NCBI RefSeq assembly: GCF_030503875.2
Contig: NZ_CP129968.2
Coordinates: 992,001 to 1,056,000 of the forward strand
Reading direction: 5' to 3'
From: Marivirga arenosa
GTDB taxonomy: Bacteria > Bacteroidota > Bacteroidia > Cytophagales > Cyclobacteriaceae
Length of the DNA: 64,000 nucleotides
The notes under the pieces were generated by a model. The model saw only the letters and a list, made by a program, of their open reading frames with translations, did no database searches and had not been told where the DNA came from. The position numbers and the translations under genes were made by a program. Below, one piece after another: positions 35,050-44,733 of the stretch. Every line of letters begins with the position of its first letter. Position 1 is the first letter of the stretch.

Positions 35050-36360
35050 TTATTTGAGTTCAAATTTTGTTAAGAAAGGCACTATATCTTCTAACGCATT
35101 TTTTCTAGAGCCTTTTATTAAAATTGTACTTCCTTTTTTCAAGGGTTTTTCTTTAAGGTATTCAATTAAATCATCTTTTGATTTAAAGTATTTTCCAAAA
35201 TTGTCCATTTTTGAAGCGGACTGAATATGAGTGCCACAATAATAACGTTTACTGATTCCTAAATCCACTGTCAATTCACCCAATTTTTCATGTTCTAATT
35301 CTGTAGTGTCACCTAATTCAAGCATATCTCCTAAAATCACTACTGTTTCAGTATTTTCAATAGCTCCTAAGCTTTTGATAGCCAATTCCATTGAATCAGG
35401 ATTCGCATTATAGGCATCTAAAATAATGGTGTAATAATCAGTCTTGATCATTTGAGAGCGCATATTCTCAGGTAAATATTCCTGAGTAGCCTTAACTCCA
35501 TCTTCAAGGGGTACTTCGAAATATTGTCCAATGCATAATGCAGCAGCTACATTTAAGTAGTTAAACTGACCAACCAGATTCGTTTCAATATTTTTGAATT
35601 CGTTTACAGAATACTTGAGGAAAGTCCCACCCTTTTCAACTTTCACCTCTAAATCATCTCCTTCATTTGGGAAGCTTAACGCGTTGGAAAAGCGTTTTTG
35701 CATATTTTTCAGAACTTTATCCTGAGTATTAATAAAAGGGACTCCATCATGCTTTTTCAAATAATCAAACAATTCACTTTTACCAATAATGATATTTTCA
35801 AATCCTCCAAACTCTCCAATATGAGCTCTTCCGATGTTTGTAATTAAACCATGTGTAGGTTGTGCCATTTTACAATAGGAAGCAATTTCACCAATGTGAT
35901 TAGCCCCCATCTCAATAATAGCAATCTCATATTCATCATTAATGGATAATAAGCTGAGTGGAACTCCAATGTGATTATTAAGATTACCCTCTGTGGCAAA
36001 AACCTTATATTTTTTAGCTAATACATGATGTATAATTTCTTTGCTAGTTGTTTTTCCATTAGAACCGGTAATTCCTAAAACTGGAATATCTAAGCTTTCT
36101 CGATGGACTGTGGCAACTAGCTGAAGCGTTTTCAAAACATCATCAACCAGTATATACTTTCCATTATCTTTATAAAAATCTTTTTCATCTACAATGGCAA
36201 TAGAAGCGCCATCATTCAAAGCTTGTTCTGCAAATTTATTACCGTTGAAATTCGGACCTTTAAGAGCAAAGAACATATTACCTTCCTGAATTTTACGGGT
36301 ATCGGTACAAACTCCTGTACTCTTTAAAAATAATTCGTAAAGCCTTTCTATTTGTGTCAT
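35050..36360 (-). CDS. murF: UDP-N-acetylmuramoyl-tripeptide--D-Ala-D-Ala ligase
   Basis: Cytoplasmic ligase that adds D-Ala-D-Ala to the peptidoglycan precursor. Mur-ligase marks: N-terminal substrate domain with DTRKIQEGNMFFALKGPNFNGN, P-loop GITGSNGKTTSKE, EMGANHIGEI, TNIGRAHIGEFGG, and DAYNANPDSM typical of MurF. Length 436 is normal. Not in a mur cluster here; monocistronic, with its stop against the convergent lipoprotein gene. Confidence 0.93.
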   Translation of the reverse strand: MTQIERLYELFLKSTGVCTDTRKIQEGNMFFALKGPNFNGNKFAEQALNDGASIAIVDEKDFYKDNGKYILVDDVLKTLQLVATVHRESLDIPVLGITGSNGKTTSKEIIHHVLAKKYKVFATEGNLNNHIGVPLSLLSINDEYEIAIIEMGANHIGEIASYCKMAQPTHGLITNIGRAHIGEFGGFENIIIGKSELFDYLKKHDGVPFINTQDKVLKNMQKRFSNALSFPNEGDDLEVKVEKGGTFLKYSVNEFKNIETNLVGQFNYLNVAAALCIGQYFEVPLEDGVKATQEYLPENMRSQMIKTDYYTIILDAYNANPDSMELAIKSLGAIENTETVVILGDMLELGDTTELEHEKLGELTVDLGISKRYYCGTHIQSASKMDNFGKYFKSKDDLIEYLKEKPLKKGSTILIKGSRKNALEDIVPFLTKFELK

Positions 36361-36449
36361 CCTTAAAATGATTTATACAAATCTAAAAAATTAAAAAAGC
36401 TTCTTAACGTTTATAGCAAGAAAAATATATTCCTCTTTATTTTTGTGAA

Positions 36450-38627
36450 ATGCGAGTCTTACTCTTTATAACGTTTATTTTTTATTCATTTTTGACCGAA
36501 GCCCAGTATCGGTTTATTCCCTATCAGGATGTTCCACTTTCTAACTCTAGTGAAATGGAATTCCCTTGGGCAGGTGGTTTAAATGGAGTACAATGGGGGA
36601 AGATTGATTTAAATAATGATGGGTTCCTCGACTTAGCAGGATTTGACCGAAGTTCAGGAAGGATTTTGTGCTTTCTAAATATTGATGGTGAATATGAATA
36701 TGCTCCAGAGTATGAAATGTTTTTTCCTTCCGAAATTCAAAATTTCTTTATATTGAAAGACTATAATCAAGATGGAAAAATGGATGTTTTTACGGCTGGA
36801 AATTTAGGAATTACAGCCTATGAAAATATTTCAACTGGAGGATTACCACAATGGAGTAAAACGCTTGATTTTATTCGATATACTAGTTTATCGGGCAATG
36901 ATGTTAATTTACAGGTTAATTTCAATGATTATCCATTCATTGGTGATTTAGATGATGACGGAGATCTTGATATACTAAATTTTAATTTTTCAGGTATAGA
37001 AAGTAGAATTCTATTCTATCAAAATAATTCTATTGAAACTAACGGGACTGCTAGCTTAAATTCATTTGAGTTAGTCGATAATTATTGGGGAACGGTTGAA
37101 GATTGTGATTGTGGTGTATTTGCATTTAATGGTCAAGATTGCCAGGATATTTTAGGTCGAGTACTAAATAATAAAGCAAGACATGCAGGAGGTAAGAGTA
37201 TATCGGTTTTTGATTTTGATAAAGATGGTGTTTTAGAATTAGTAACCAGCCACGAGGAATGCAATGAGCTTTATTATTTTAATAATTCAGCTTTATCCAA
37301 TCTGGATCCAAATTTTGAAGGCTTTACCAGCTCATATCCATCATCAAATAATCCCGCTCAATTTAATTTTTATCCCAATACTATGGTGATGGATTTAACT
37401 GGAGATGCCTCAGAGGATCTTATTATATCTCCAAATATTGAGGGGAACATTGGTAGTCCAGTAAATTTTTCGAGTTCTAACTGGTTATATCAAAATGTAG
37501 GCAATGGCTATGAATTAGTAAGTAAAAAGTTTTTGCAAGAGGACATGATTGATTGGGGAGCTCAAGCAAGTCCTGCTTTTTTGGATTATGATGAAGACAG
37601 GGATTTGGATTTATTCATTGCCTATACAGATATTAATTCTAATGAAGTTTTAGAGAGTGCAATTGCTTTTTACGAAAATGTTGGAGATACTCAAAACCCG
37701 AGCTTTGAATTACAAGATTCCGACTTTTTAAATATTTCTCAAGAAGGTTTTGCCAATATGTTTATTCAGTGGCAGGATGTTGATGTAGATGGACAAAAAG
37801 ACTTAATCATCCAAGCGACCTCTGGGAACAGCAATCAATTACGTATTCTATTTCAAGAGAATAATGAATTTGATATTAATTCATCTGTTATAATTGATAA
37901 TGTATTCATAGGTTTTGGATACTCCATCCATCTGGCAGATGTAATAGGTGACAGTCATCCTGATTTATTAGTAGGGAAATCTTCTGGTGGGTTAATTTTA
38001 TACGAAAATATTGGTCAGGGGAGAAACCCTTCTTTTCAGCAGCGTTCACAAAATTATTTAAATATTGGAGATGATTTCTTTAGATCTTCCCTTCGTGTTA
38101 ATGTAATGGATATTGATAATGATAATCAACAAGATTTAATTACTTCAGATTTCAGTGGTAATATTAGGGTGTTTCCGAATTTGCAAAATAATACGGGGCA
38201 ATTTGATACGCTTTATTCCTATAATGAATTAATTCAAAATTTTGACCAGATATTTTTCGGCAAAAGGAATAATCCCGTTTTTGCTCCCATCTTTAACGAT
38301 GATTACCCAACTCTGATATTAGGCACTGTTTCAGGAGGTCTACGAGTTTTTAGGAATAATGCAGAATATGAGGTAGAAAGTGGTGAGGAATTAGTATTTC
38401 AGATCTATCCCAATCCAAATGAAAATAACCTTCTATTTATTAAAGCTAATCAAGATATTTCGATTTCTATCGCTACGCTAAATGGACAAACAATCTTGTC
38501 GAATCTGGAATATTCTGCTTTTGGAAGAGAGGCTATTGATGTTTCACAGCTACAATCTGGACTCTACATTGTAAGTGCTTTATTTGCAAATGGTAAAAAT
38601 ATCACCAGAAAATTGGTGATTCCTTAA
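36450..38627 (+). CDS. T9SS cargo protein with FG-GAP/VCBS repeats
   Basis: A 725-residue secreted protein. Signal peptide to about TEA (residue 18). The body has FG-GAP/VCBS calcium-binding repeats: DLNNDGFLDLAGFD, DYNQDGKMDVF, DLDDDGDLDILNF, DFDKDGVLELV, DYDEDRDLDLFI, DVDVDGQKDLII and DIDNDNQQDLIT. These form a propeller of integrin type. The last ~80 residues are a type A T9SS sorting domain (FQIYPNPNENNLLFI ... GLYIVSALFANGKN ... RKLVIP), so it crosses the outer membrane through the type IX system and is probably surface-bound or released. Confidence 0.9.
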   Translation: MRVLLFITFIFYSFLTEAQYRFIPYQDVPLSNSSEMEFPWAGGLNGVQWGKIDLNNDGFLDLAGFDRSSGRILCFLNIDGEYEYAPEYEMFFPSEIQNFFILKDYNQDGKMDVFTAGNLGITAYENISTGGLPQWSKTLDFIRYTSLSGNDVNLQVNFNDYPFIGDLDDDGDLDILNFNFSGIESRILFYQNNSIETNGTASLNSFELVDNYWGTVEDCDCGVFAFNGQDCQDILGRVLNNKARHAGGKSISVFDFDKDGVLELVTSHEECNELYYFNNSALSNLDPNFEGFTSSYPSSNNPAQFNFYPNTMVMDLTGDASEDLIISPNIEGNIGSPVNFSSSNWLYQNVGNGYELVSKKFLQEDMIDWGAQASPAFLDYDEDRDLDLFIAYTDINSNEVLESAIAFYENVGDTQNPSFELQDSDFLNISQEGFANMFIQWQDVDVDGQKDLIIQATSGNSNQLRILFQENNEFDINSSVIIDNVFIGFGYSIHLADVIGDSHPDLLVGKSSGGLILYENIGQGRNPSFQQRSQNYLNIGDDFFRSSLRVNVMDIDNDNQQDLITSDFSGNIRVFPNLQNNTGQFDTLYSYNELIQNFDQIFFGKRNNPVFAPIFNDDYPTLILGTVSGGLRVFRNNAEYEVESGEELVFQIYPNPNENNLLFIKANQDISISIATLNGQTILSNLEYSAFGREAIDVSQLQSGLYIVSALFANGKNITRKLVIP

Positions 38628-38682
38628 TTCAGTTTTTTAATTTCAACTATTAAGGGGATGTGGTGATTCAGTTTAATTGTAT

Positions 38683-38714
38683 AAAAAAAAGCAAGCACTA
38701 ATCTGCTTGCCTTT
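38683..38714 (-). terminator. Terminator of the outer-membrane barrel gene
   Basis: GCAAGCA/TGCTTGC stem (38691-38710), eight T on the minus strand. Confidence 0.85.
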
Positions 38715-38737
38715 GAAATATAATTTTTATCAGGTGC

Positions 38738-39301
38738 TTATTTTTTACCACCAAATATAAATGCTCCTAATCTTATACCTAAGTAACTGTTGGCAACATC
38801 AAATGTAGCTGCATTTCCATTAACATCAACTCCTTCAACAGAAGAGCTTGGAATGAAGTTGTAATCAATATTGATATTGAAGTGTCCCCAGTCAAAACCA
38901 ATTCTAGGATAGAATCCAATTTTAGTTTCTGCGCCAGCACCAGCACCTGTAGAGCTAACGGATACTGAAGCAAGGCTAAAGGCACCAACACCAGCACCTA
39001 CATATGGTCTAAAACCTTCAGAAGTTAAATAGTACTTACCGTTTAAAGTATAAGAGGCAGTTCCAGAAATACTAGCTTCCTCATTACCTACAACTCTTGC
39101 CATAGCAGCAGATTCCCATCTTAAACCTACAGCAATATCATCATTAATTCTATAAGCTGGTTCAACATCAAAAAGGATACCACCACCACCTTCAGGTACA
39201 GTATAGCCTAATCCTAAATATAATTGAAAAGACTTGTAATCCTGAGCATTTACTATGCTAACTGAAACAGCCATGATGGCTACTAATAATAGTTTTTTCA
39301 T
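38738..39301 (-). CDS. Outer-membrane beta-barrel protein
   Basis: A 187-residue protein with a signal peptide ending VNA (residue 19) and a small barrel: alternating strands such as FQLYLGLGYTV, RPYVGAGVGAFSL, FYPRIGFDWG, FNINIDYNFI and the C-terminal SYLGIRLGAFIFGGKK. OmpW/OmpX-size, likely eight strands. Function unknown. Own terminator. Confidence 0.85.
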   Translation of the reverse strand: MKKLLLVAIMAVSVSIVNAQDYKSFQLYLGLGYTVPEGGGGILFDVEPAYRINDDIAVGLRWESAAMARVVGNEEASISGTASYTLNGKYYLTSEGFRPYVGAGVGAFSLASVSVSSTGAGAGAETKIGFYPRIGFDWGHFNINIDYNFIPSSSVEGVDVNGNAATFDVANSYLGIRLGAFIFGGKK

Positions 39302-39473
39302 AAAAATTAAAAATTTAGTTTATATAGGCTGCAAATCTATAAGTGATTTTTACTTTTACAAAACGAATTGAAAATTGTTTTTTACTAATTTTATTTTGAA
39401 TTAAATCTATAGTATAAAATATTTATTTATCAAAGTATTTTTGTAATATTTTTAAACCGTTAAATAATTATAT

Positions 39474-40265
39474 TTAGTTAATAAGAAAATTATCTGCATC
39501 TAACTGAGCAGGAAATTTTTGTCTAAATTTCATTAATTCCTCAGCAGATAAACTAATTGTTTTTATTACTTCCCTGTCATCTGCAAAGTAAACAGCATTT
39601 CCTTTTGGATCGTATATGGCTGAATGCCCATTATGCGGGATTTCATTACCATCATTTCCTATTCTGTTTACGCCAATACTATAACTCACATTTTCAATTG
39701 CTCTTGCAGTTAGTAAGCTATCCCAGGCATTAACCCTTACGGCAGGCCAATTGGCTACAAATAAAATAATATCATAGGCCAATTCATTTTCATTATTTGA
39801 TTTATTTCTACACCAAACTGGAAAGCGAAGATCATAACATACCAAAGGTTTAATTTTCCATCCTTTTAATTCAACGATCAATTCTTTTTCTCCAGGAGTA
39901 TAATGTTCATCCTCATTCGCCATTCTAAATAGATGCCTTTTATCATAAACAGAATAGTCTCCATCAGGCTTCATCCAAATTAGCCTATTAAAGTAATCTC
40001 CATTATCATTTACAATAAATGATCCCGTTATTACAGCTTTCTTTTGACTGGCCATTTGCTTCATCCATTTGAAAGTATGCAAATTCATAGGTTCAGCCAT
40101 TTTCTCAGCCTCCATGCTAAAGCCAGTATTGAACATTTCTGGCAATATTATCAGGTCAGTTTCTTCTTCGATTTCCCATAGCTTTTCTTCAAACATGGAT
40201 AGATTAGCTTGCTTTTCTTGCCAGTATAATGGTGTCTGAATTAAAGTTACTTTTAAATCTTGCAT
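39474..40265 (-). CDS. Omega-amidase, carbon-nitrogen hydrolase (YafV-like)
   Basis: Nitrilase-superfamily enzyme, 263 residues, with the catalytic triad Glu43 (LPEMFNTGFS), Lys109 (YDKRHLF) and Cys143 (VCYDLRFP). It most resembles YafV/Nit2 omega-amidases, which hydrolyse 2-oxoglutaramate. Its start overlaps the end of the aminotransferase gene by 13 bases. That pairing fits a glutamine-transaminase/omega-amidase route that regenerates methionine from its keto acid. Confidence 0.9.
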   Translation of the reverse strand: MQDLKVTLIQTPLYWQEKQANLSMFEEKLWEIEEETDLIILPEMFNTGFSMEAEKMAEPMNLHTFKWMKQMASQKKAVITGSFIVNDNGDYFNRLIWMKPDGDYSVYDKRHLFRMANEDEHYTPGEKELIVELKGWKIKPLVCYDLRFPVWCRNKSNNENELAYDIILFVANWPAVRVNAWDSLLTARAIENVSYSIGVNRIGNDGNEIPHNGHSAIYDPKGNAVYFADDREVIKTISLSAEELMKFRQKFPAQLDADNFLIN

Positions 40266-41401
40266 AATATATCAGCTGCTTTTTGTAGGGTTTCTTCTCC
40301 TTTTGCGAAACAGAATCTTAATAAATGATGATCTTGATTTTCTGAATAAAATGCTGAAACTGGAATTGAAGCTAATCCTTTTTCTTTGATAAGATATTGA
40401 GCAAATTCCATATCAGGCATATCGGTAACTTCTGAAAAATCTAACAATTGGAAGTAGGTACCATAAGATGAAATCACTTTAAATTTTGAATCCTTTATAG
40501 CTTGTTGAAAGAAATTCCTTTTCTTTTCATACATACCACTAACTCCTAAGTAATTTTTTTCATCCTGAAGGTATTCTGCCATGGCATACTGGCTAGGCGT
40601 ATGTACAGAAAAGCAATTATACTGATGAACTTTTCTAATTTCTTTCATGATTGCTTCAGGAGCTACCATATAACCAATTTTCCAACCCGTTGCGTGGAAT
40701 GTTTTTCCAAATGATGATACAGCTATGCTTCTACTTGCTAAAAACTCATCTTTCAATACGCTTAAATGCGTTTCTTTATCGAATATGATATGTTCGTACA
40801 CTTCATCACTTAATACTATAAGCTTTGGATTTCCTTCTAATATTTCCTTGAGTGTTGCAATATCATCATCTCGCAATATTGCCCCAGATGGATTATGAGG
40901 GAAGTTTATAATCAGCATTCTAGTTTTATCTGTTATGCTATTTTTTACTTTTTCCCAATCTGGTGTAAAGTTTTCAGGGTTTAGTGAAACAGGAATTGGT
41001 TTACCGCCTGCTAATTCAATTGCAGGAATATAGCAGTCATAAGCAGGTTCTAATACTATAACCTCATCACCTGAATGAACAGTTGCTAATATGCTTGAAA
41101 AAATAGCTTCTGTTGCACCAGCAGTAACTGTTATTTCGGTTTCTATATTTAAATCTACCCCACCCGTATTAGAAACTTTTTTTGCTATTGCTTCTCTTAA
41201 TTTGGGTAATCCTGGCATAGGAGCATACTGATTATGGCCTATCTGCATATTCTGATACACAAGGTCAATTAATTTTTCAGATACTGGAAAGTCAGGGAAT
41301 CCTTGTGATAAATTAATAGCATCAAAATCAATTGCCATTTTAGACATAACCGTGAAAATAGTAGTGCCTACTTTAGGGAGTTTAGATTGGATGTCGTTCA
41401 T
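40253..41401 (-). CDS. Methionine/glutamine aminotransferase (YbdL-like, PLP)
   Basis: Class I aminotransferase of 382 residues. Landmarks: NLSQGFPDFP, YAPMPGLPKLREAIA, TAGATEAIFS, NFPHNPSGAIL, SDEVYEH, the PLP lysine Lys233 in SSFGKTFHATGWKIGY, and the C-terminal LRFCFAKGEETL. Closest in character to YbdL/kynurenine-glutamine transaminase K, preferring methionine and aromatic keto acids. Overlaps the omega-amidase gene, which would remove the glutamine-derived by-product. Confidence 0.9.
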   Translation of the reverse strand: MNDIQSKLPKVGTTIFTVMSKMAIDFDAINLSQGFPDFPVSEKLIDLVYQNMQIGHNQYAPMPGLPKLREAIAKKVSNTGGVDLNIETEITVTAGATEAIFSSILATVHSGDEVIVLEPAYDCYIPAIELAGGKPIPVSLNPENFTPDWEKVKNSITDKTRMLIINFPHNPSGAILRDDDIATLKEILEGNPKLIVLSDEVYEHIIFDKETHLSVLKDEFLASRSIAVSSFGKTFHATGWKIGYMVAPEAIMKEIRKVHQYNCFSVHTPSQYAMAEYLQDEKNYLGVSGMYEKKRNFFQQAIKDSKFKVISSYGTYFQLLDFSEVTDMPDMEFAQYLIKEKGLASIPVSAFYSENQDHHLLRFCFAKGEETLQKAADILCKI

Positions 41402-41480
41402 ATATGTAATTTGTCTTTATAATTAACAATATAAAGTTTTACCGATTGTAAAGTCATTTTGTTGACTTTAAAAACAATTC

Positions 41481-41510
41481 AAAAAAAAAGGCTGACAAAA
41501 ATGTCAGCCT
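41481..41510 (-). terminator. Terminator of the Hc1-like gene
   Basis: GGCTGACA/TGTCAGCC stem (41490-41509), four-base loop, followed on the minus strand by nine T. Confidence 0.9.
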
Positions 41511-41534
41511 CATTCGAAATCTTGTAAATTCTAA

Positions 41535-41711
41535 TTAACCTTTGTTCTTGATATCTTGAACTTCAATTCTGATTTCTTGAGCTAGATTTTTTAACTCCTG
41601 CATTCCTTTTCTAACACGAGTACCAGCTGCCTGATTTTCTTTGTCATAGAATTTTTCAAAATCACTTTCTAGACTCATTACTAAGTCTCTTACTTGTTCG
41701 AATCTTTTCAT
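41535..41711 (-). CDS. Histone H1/Hc1-like small protein, 58 aa
   Basis: A 58-residue protein starting MKRFEQVRDLVMSLESDFEK and continuing through the basic segment AAGTRVRKGMQELKNLAQEI. This pattern matches the short Hc1-type (PF07432-like) proteins common in Bacteroidota, thought to be nucleoid-associated. It lacks the Lys/Ala-rich tail of long Hc1. It has its own terminator and is a single-gene unit. Confidence 0.8.
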   Translation of the reverse strand: MKRFEQVRDLVMSLESDFEKFYDKENQAAGTRVRKGMQELKNLAQEIRIEVQDIKNKG

Positions 41712-41813
41712 TCTTATTTTAGTTTACGGTTGACTAAATAAATTAATTAATTGTAAGCAATATAGGTAAAAACATATAAAAACAACAATTAGAGCAACAT
41801 TTTTGCAAAAAAA

Positions 41814-43064
41814 TTACTCTTTAAACGCTTTTGCGAGCTCATTTTCTCTGTAATGACCCTCACTTAGCTTGCCTTTTATTGCTTCAAATGCTTTAATCGT
41901 ACGATCTACATCTTCTAAACTATGAGATGCAGTAGGAATTAATCTTAATAAAATCGTGTCCTTAGGCACTACAGGGTATATTACAACTGAACAGAAAATT
42001 CCGAAGTTTTCTCTTAAATCATAGGCTAAAGCAGCAGCTTCACCCACTGTACCGTTCAACATTACGGGAGTTACTGGAGATTGTGTTGTACCTATGCTAA
42101 AGCCTTTGTCTTTCAATCCACTTTGAAGTGCATTAACAATTTTCCATAAGTTTTCTTTATGCTCTGGTTGGTCTCTTAATAATTCTAACCTTTTAAGAGC
42201 ACCTTCCACCATTGGCATAGGTAATGACTTAGCGAAAATTTGAGAACGCATATTATAGCGTAAGAATTTGATGATATCAGGATCACCACCAACAAATGCA
42301 CCGATAAGAGCCATTGACTTGGCGAAAGTACTGAAATATAAATCTATTTCATCCATCACGCCTTGTTGCTCACCAGTACCTGCACCAGTTTCACCCATAG
42401 TTCCGAATCCGTGTGCATCATCACACAATAAACGGAAGTTATATTTTTCTTTAAGAGCGATTACATCTTTTAAGTTACCCATCGCACCTGTCATACCGAA
42501 AACACCTTCGGTAATCACTAAAATACCACCTCCAGTTTCTTCTGTAAGTTTTGTTGCTCTTTGTAACTGTTTTTCTAAGCTTTCAATGTCGTTATGAGGA
42601 TAAACAAATCTTTTCCCCATGTGTAAGCGAACACCATCCACAATACATGCATGACATTCCGCATCATATACAATGGCATCTTTTCTACCAACTACTGCGT
42701 CAATAATTGATAATACACCCTGATAACCATAGTTTAATAGCATTACTTCATCTTTTTTGATGAATTCTGCCAATTGTCTTTCTAATTCTTCGTGCTGAGA
42801 TGTATTACCAGACATCATTCTAGCACCCATAGGATATGCCAATCCCCATTTCTCAGCAGACTCAGCATCAGCCTTTCTGATTTCGGGATGGTTACCTAAA
42901 CCTAAATAGTTGTTTAAACTCCAGGTTAATACTTCTTTTCCTCTAAATTTCATATGAGGAGATAGTTCTCCTTCTAATTTAGGAAACATAAAATAACCTT
43001 CTTCTACGTTTGAATGCTTACCTAATGGTCCGCGATCCACCTTCAGTTTCTCAAATAAATCCAC
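41814..43064 (-). CDS. Alpha-oxoamine synthase (SPT/KBL-like, PLP)
   Basis: PLP enzyme of 416 residues that condenses an acyl-CoA with an amino acid. Seen: WSLNNYLGLGNHPE, GARMMSGNTSQHEELE, the ring-stacking His138 in AECHACIVDG, DDAHGFG (His218), and the PLP lysine Lys249 in STFAKSMALIGAF. Candidates are serine palmitoyltransferase (sphingolipids), cysteate acyltransferase (sulfonolipid capnine) and 2-amino-3-ketobutyrate CoA ligase. Sequence alone does not decide; the first two would fit Bacteroidota envelope lipids. Confidence 0.85.
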   Translation of the reverse strand: MDLFEKLKVDRGPLGKHSNVEEGYFMFPKLEGELSPHMKFRGKEVLTWSLNNYLGLGNHPEIRKADAESAEKWGLAYPMGARMMSGNTSQHEELERQLAEFIKKDEVMLLNYGYQGVLSIIDAVVGRKDAIVYDAECHACIVDGVRLHMGKRFVYPHNDIESLEKQLQRATKLTEETGGGILVITEGVFGMTGAMGNLKDVIALKEKYNFRLLCDDAHGFGTMGETGAGTGEQQGVMDEIDLYFSTFAKSMALIGAFVGGDPDIIKFLRYNMRSQIFAKSLPMPMVEGALKRLELLRDQPEHKENLWKIVNALQSGLKDKGFSIGTTQSPVTPVMLNGTVGEAAALAYDLRENFGIFCSVVIYPVVPKDTILLRLIPTASHSLEDVDRTIKAFEAIKGKLSEGHYRENELAKAFKE

Positions 43065-43237
43065 GTTTATCTATTTTATTATATCAATAACTATTCTAAT
43101 CAAGCCCCAAAGGTAACAAAAAAGCTGCTACCTAAAAAATCCTATTTGTGCTTTAAAGGCTTATTTTTTAGTAAAAAAGACATAATTTACGTAGCATTGT
43201 ACTTCAATTTTTATTTGATATAGAACTACAAATTGAT

Positions 43238-44731
43238 ATGCCAGATATTAAAAAAATCTTAGTTGCAAACAGAGGTGAAATTGCTTTGAGAGTAATGCGT
43301 TCAGCAAGAGAGCTAGGAATAAAAACAGTTGCTATATTTAGTGAGGCTGATAGAAATGCCTTGCATGTTCGTTATGCTGATGAAGCCGTTTGTGTTGGGC
43401 CTCCCGCCTCAGCAGATAGCTATTTAAGAATAGATAAAATAATTAAAACTTGTAAAGATTTACAGGTTGATGCAATTCACCCTGGATATGGGTTTTTGTC
43501 AGAAAATGCTGATTTCGCCAGAGAAGTAGAAAAAGAAGGTATAATATTCATTGGTCCATCTGCTGAGTCCATTGAAGTAATGGGGGATAAGCTTTCAGCA
43601 AAATCAGCGGTATTAAAAAGAGATGTTCCATTAGTACCTGGTTTAGATAAAGCCATTACGGATGTTGCGTTTGCTAAAAAGAAAGCAGATGAAATAGGTT
43701 ATCCTATCTTGATTAAAGCAAGTGCTGGAGGTGGTGGTAAAGGAATGAGAATAGTGGAAGAACCAGCTGATTTCGAATCACAAATGGATAGAGCGGTAAG
43801 TGAGGCGAAAAATGCTTTCGGAAATGGAGCTGTTTTTATTGAGAAATTTGTGACTTCTCCACGGCATATAGAAATTCAAGTTTTAGGTGATCAGCATGGA
43901 AATGTGATTCATTTATTTGAAAGAGAATGTTCTATTCAAAGAAGACACCAAAAAGTGATTGAAGAGGCGCCTTCAAGCTGTTTAACTCCTGAAATTAGAG
44001 AGAAAATGGGACAAGCAGCTATTGATGTAGCTAAATCCTGTAATTATTATGGAGCTGGTACAGTAGAGTTTATAGTAGATGAGAAATTAAATTTTTACTT
44101 TCTTGAAATGAATACCAGACTACAGGTTGAACACCCTGTTTCTGAGCAAATTACAGGCGTAGATTTGGTAAAAGAACAAATTAGAATTGCAGAGGGGAAA
44201 GCGCTTTCTTACAAGCAAGAAGATTTATCAATAAAGGGGCATTCTGTTGAAGTAAGAGTTTACGCAGAAGATCCGCAAAATAACTTTTTACCTGATATAG
44301 GTAGGCTGAAAGTGTATAAAAGACCTCAAGGAACTGGTATAAGAGTAGATGACGGCTTTGAACAAGGAATGGAGATACCGATTCATTATGATCCTATGAT
44401 TGCAAAATTGATAACCTATGCTGATAATCGTGAGGAAGCAATTAGTAGAATGATAAGAGCTATTGATGAATATGAAATAGTAGGGATCCAAACTACCTTG
44501 AGTTTTTGTAAATACGTATTACAACATGATGCTTTTACCAGCGGTGATTTTGATACTAAATTTATTGAGAAGCATTTTCAAGCAAGTGACCTGGATGAAA
44601 AGGTTACAGATATAGAAACTGAAATTGCTTCTGCTTTGGCTGTAAAATTATGGTCTGAAAGACAGAAAAAGCAAACAGCTCAAGAGGCGAATGGAGAAAA
44701 AGTATCATTGTGGAAAAAGAATAGATTATAA
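43238..44731 (+). CDS. accC: Biotin carboxylase
   Basis: ATP-dependent carboxylation of the biotin carrier, either in acetyl-CoA carboxylase or in a propionyl-CoA carboxylase. The 497-residue ATP-grasp enzyme shows KKILVANRGEIALRVMR, HPGYGFLSENADFA, the Gly-rich loop KASAGGGGKGMRI, FERECSIQRRHQKVIEEAPS, and FLEMNTRLQVEHPVSEQITG. It is longer than E. coli AccC by about 45 residues at the C-terminus. No BCCP gene lies next to it; the next gene follows after 2 bases. Confidence 0.92.
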   Translation: MPDIKKILVANRGEIALRVMRSARELGIKTVAIFSEADRNALHVRYADEAVCVGPPASADSYLRIDKIIKTCKDLQVDAIHPGYGFLSENADFAREVEKEGIIFIGPSAESIEVMGDKLSAKSAVLKRDVPLVPGLDKAITDVAFAKKKADEIGYPILIKASAGGGGKGMRIVEEPADFESQMDRAVSEAKNAFGNGAVFIEKFVTSPRHIEIQVLGDQHGNVIHLFERECSIQRRHQKVIEEAPSSCLTPEIREKMGQAAIDVAKSCNYYGAGTVEFIVDEKLNFYFLEMNTRLQVEHPVSEQITGVDLVKEQIRIAEGKALSYKQEDLSIKGHSVEVRVYAEDPQNNFLPDIGRLKVYKRPQGTGIRVDDGFEQGMEIPIHYDPMIAKLITYADNREEAISRMIRAIDEYEIVGIQTTLSFCKYVLQHDAFTSGDFDTKFIEKHFQASDLDEKVTDIETEIASALAVKLWSERQKKQTAQEANGEKVSLWKKNRL

Positions 44732-44733
44732 AA

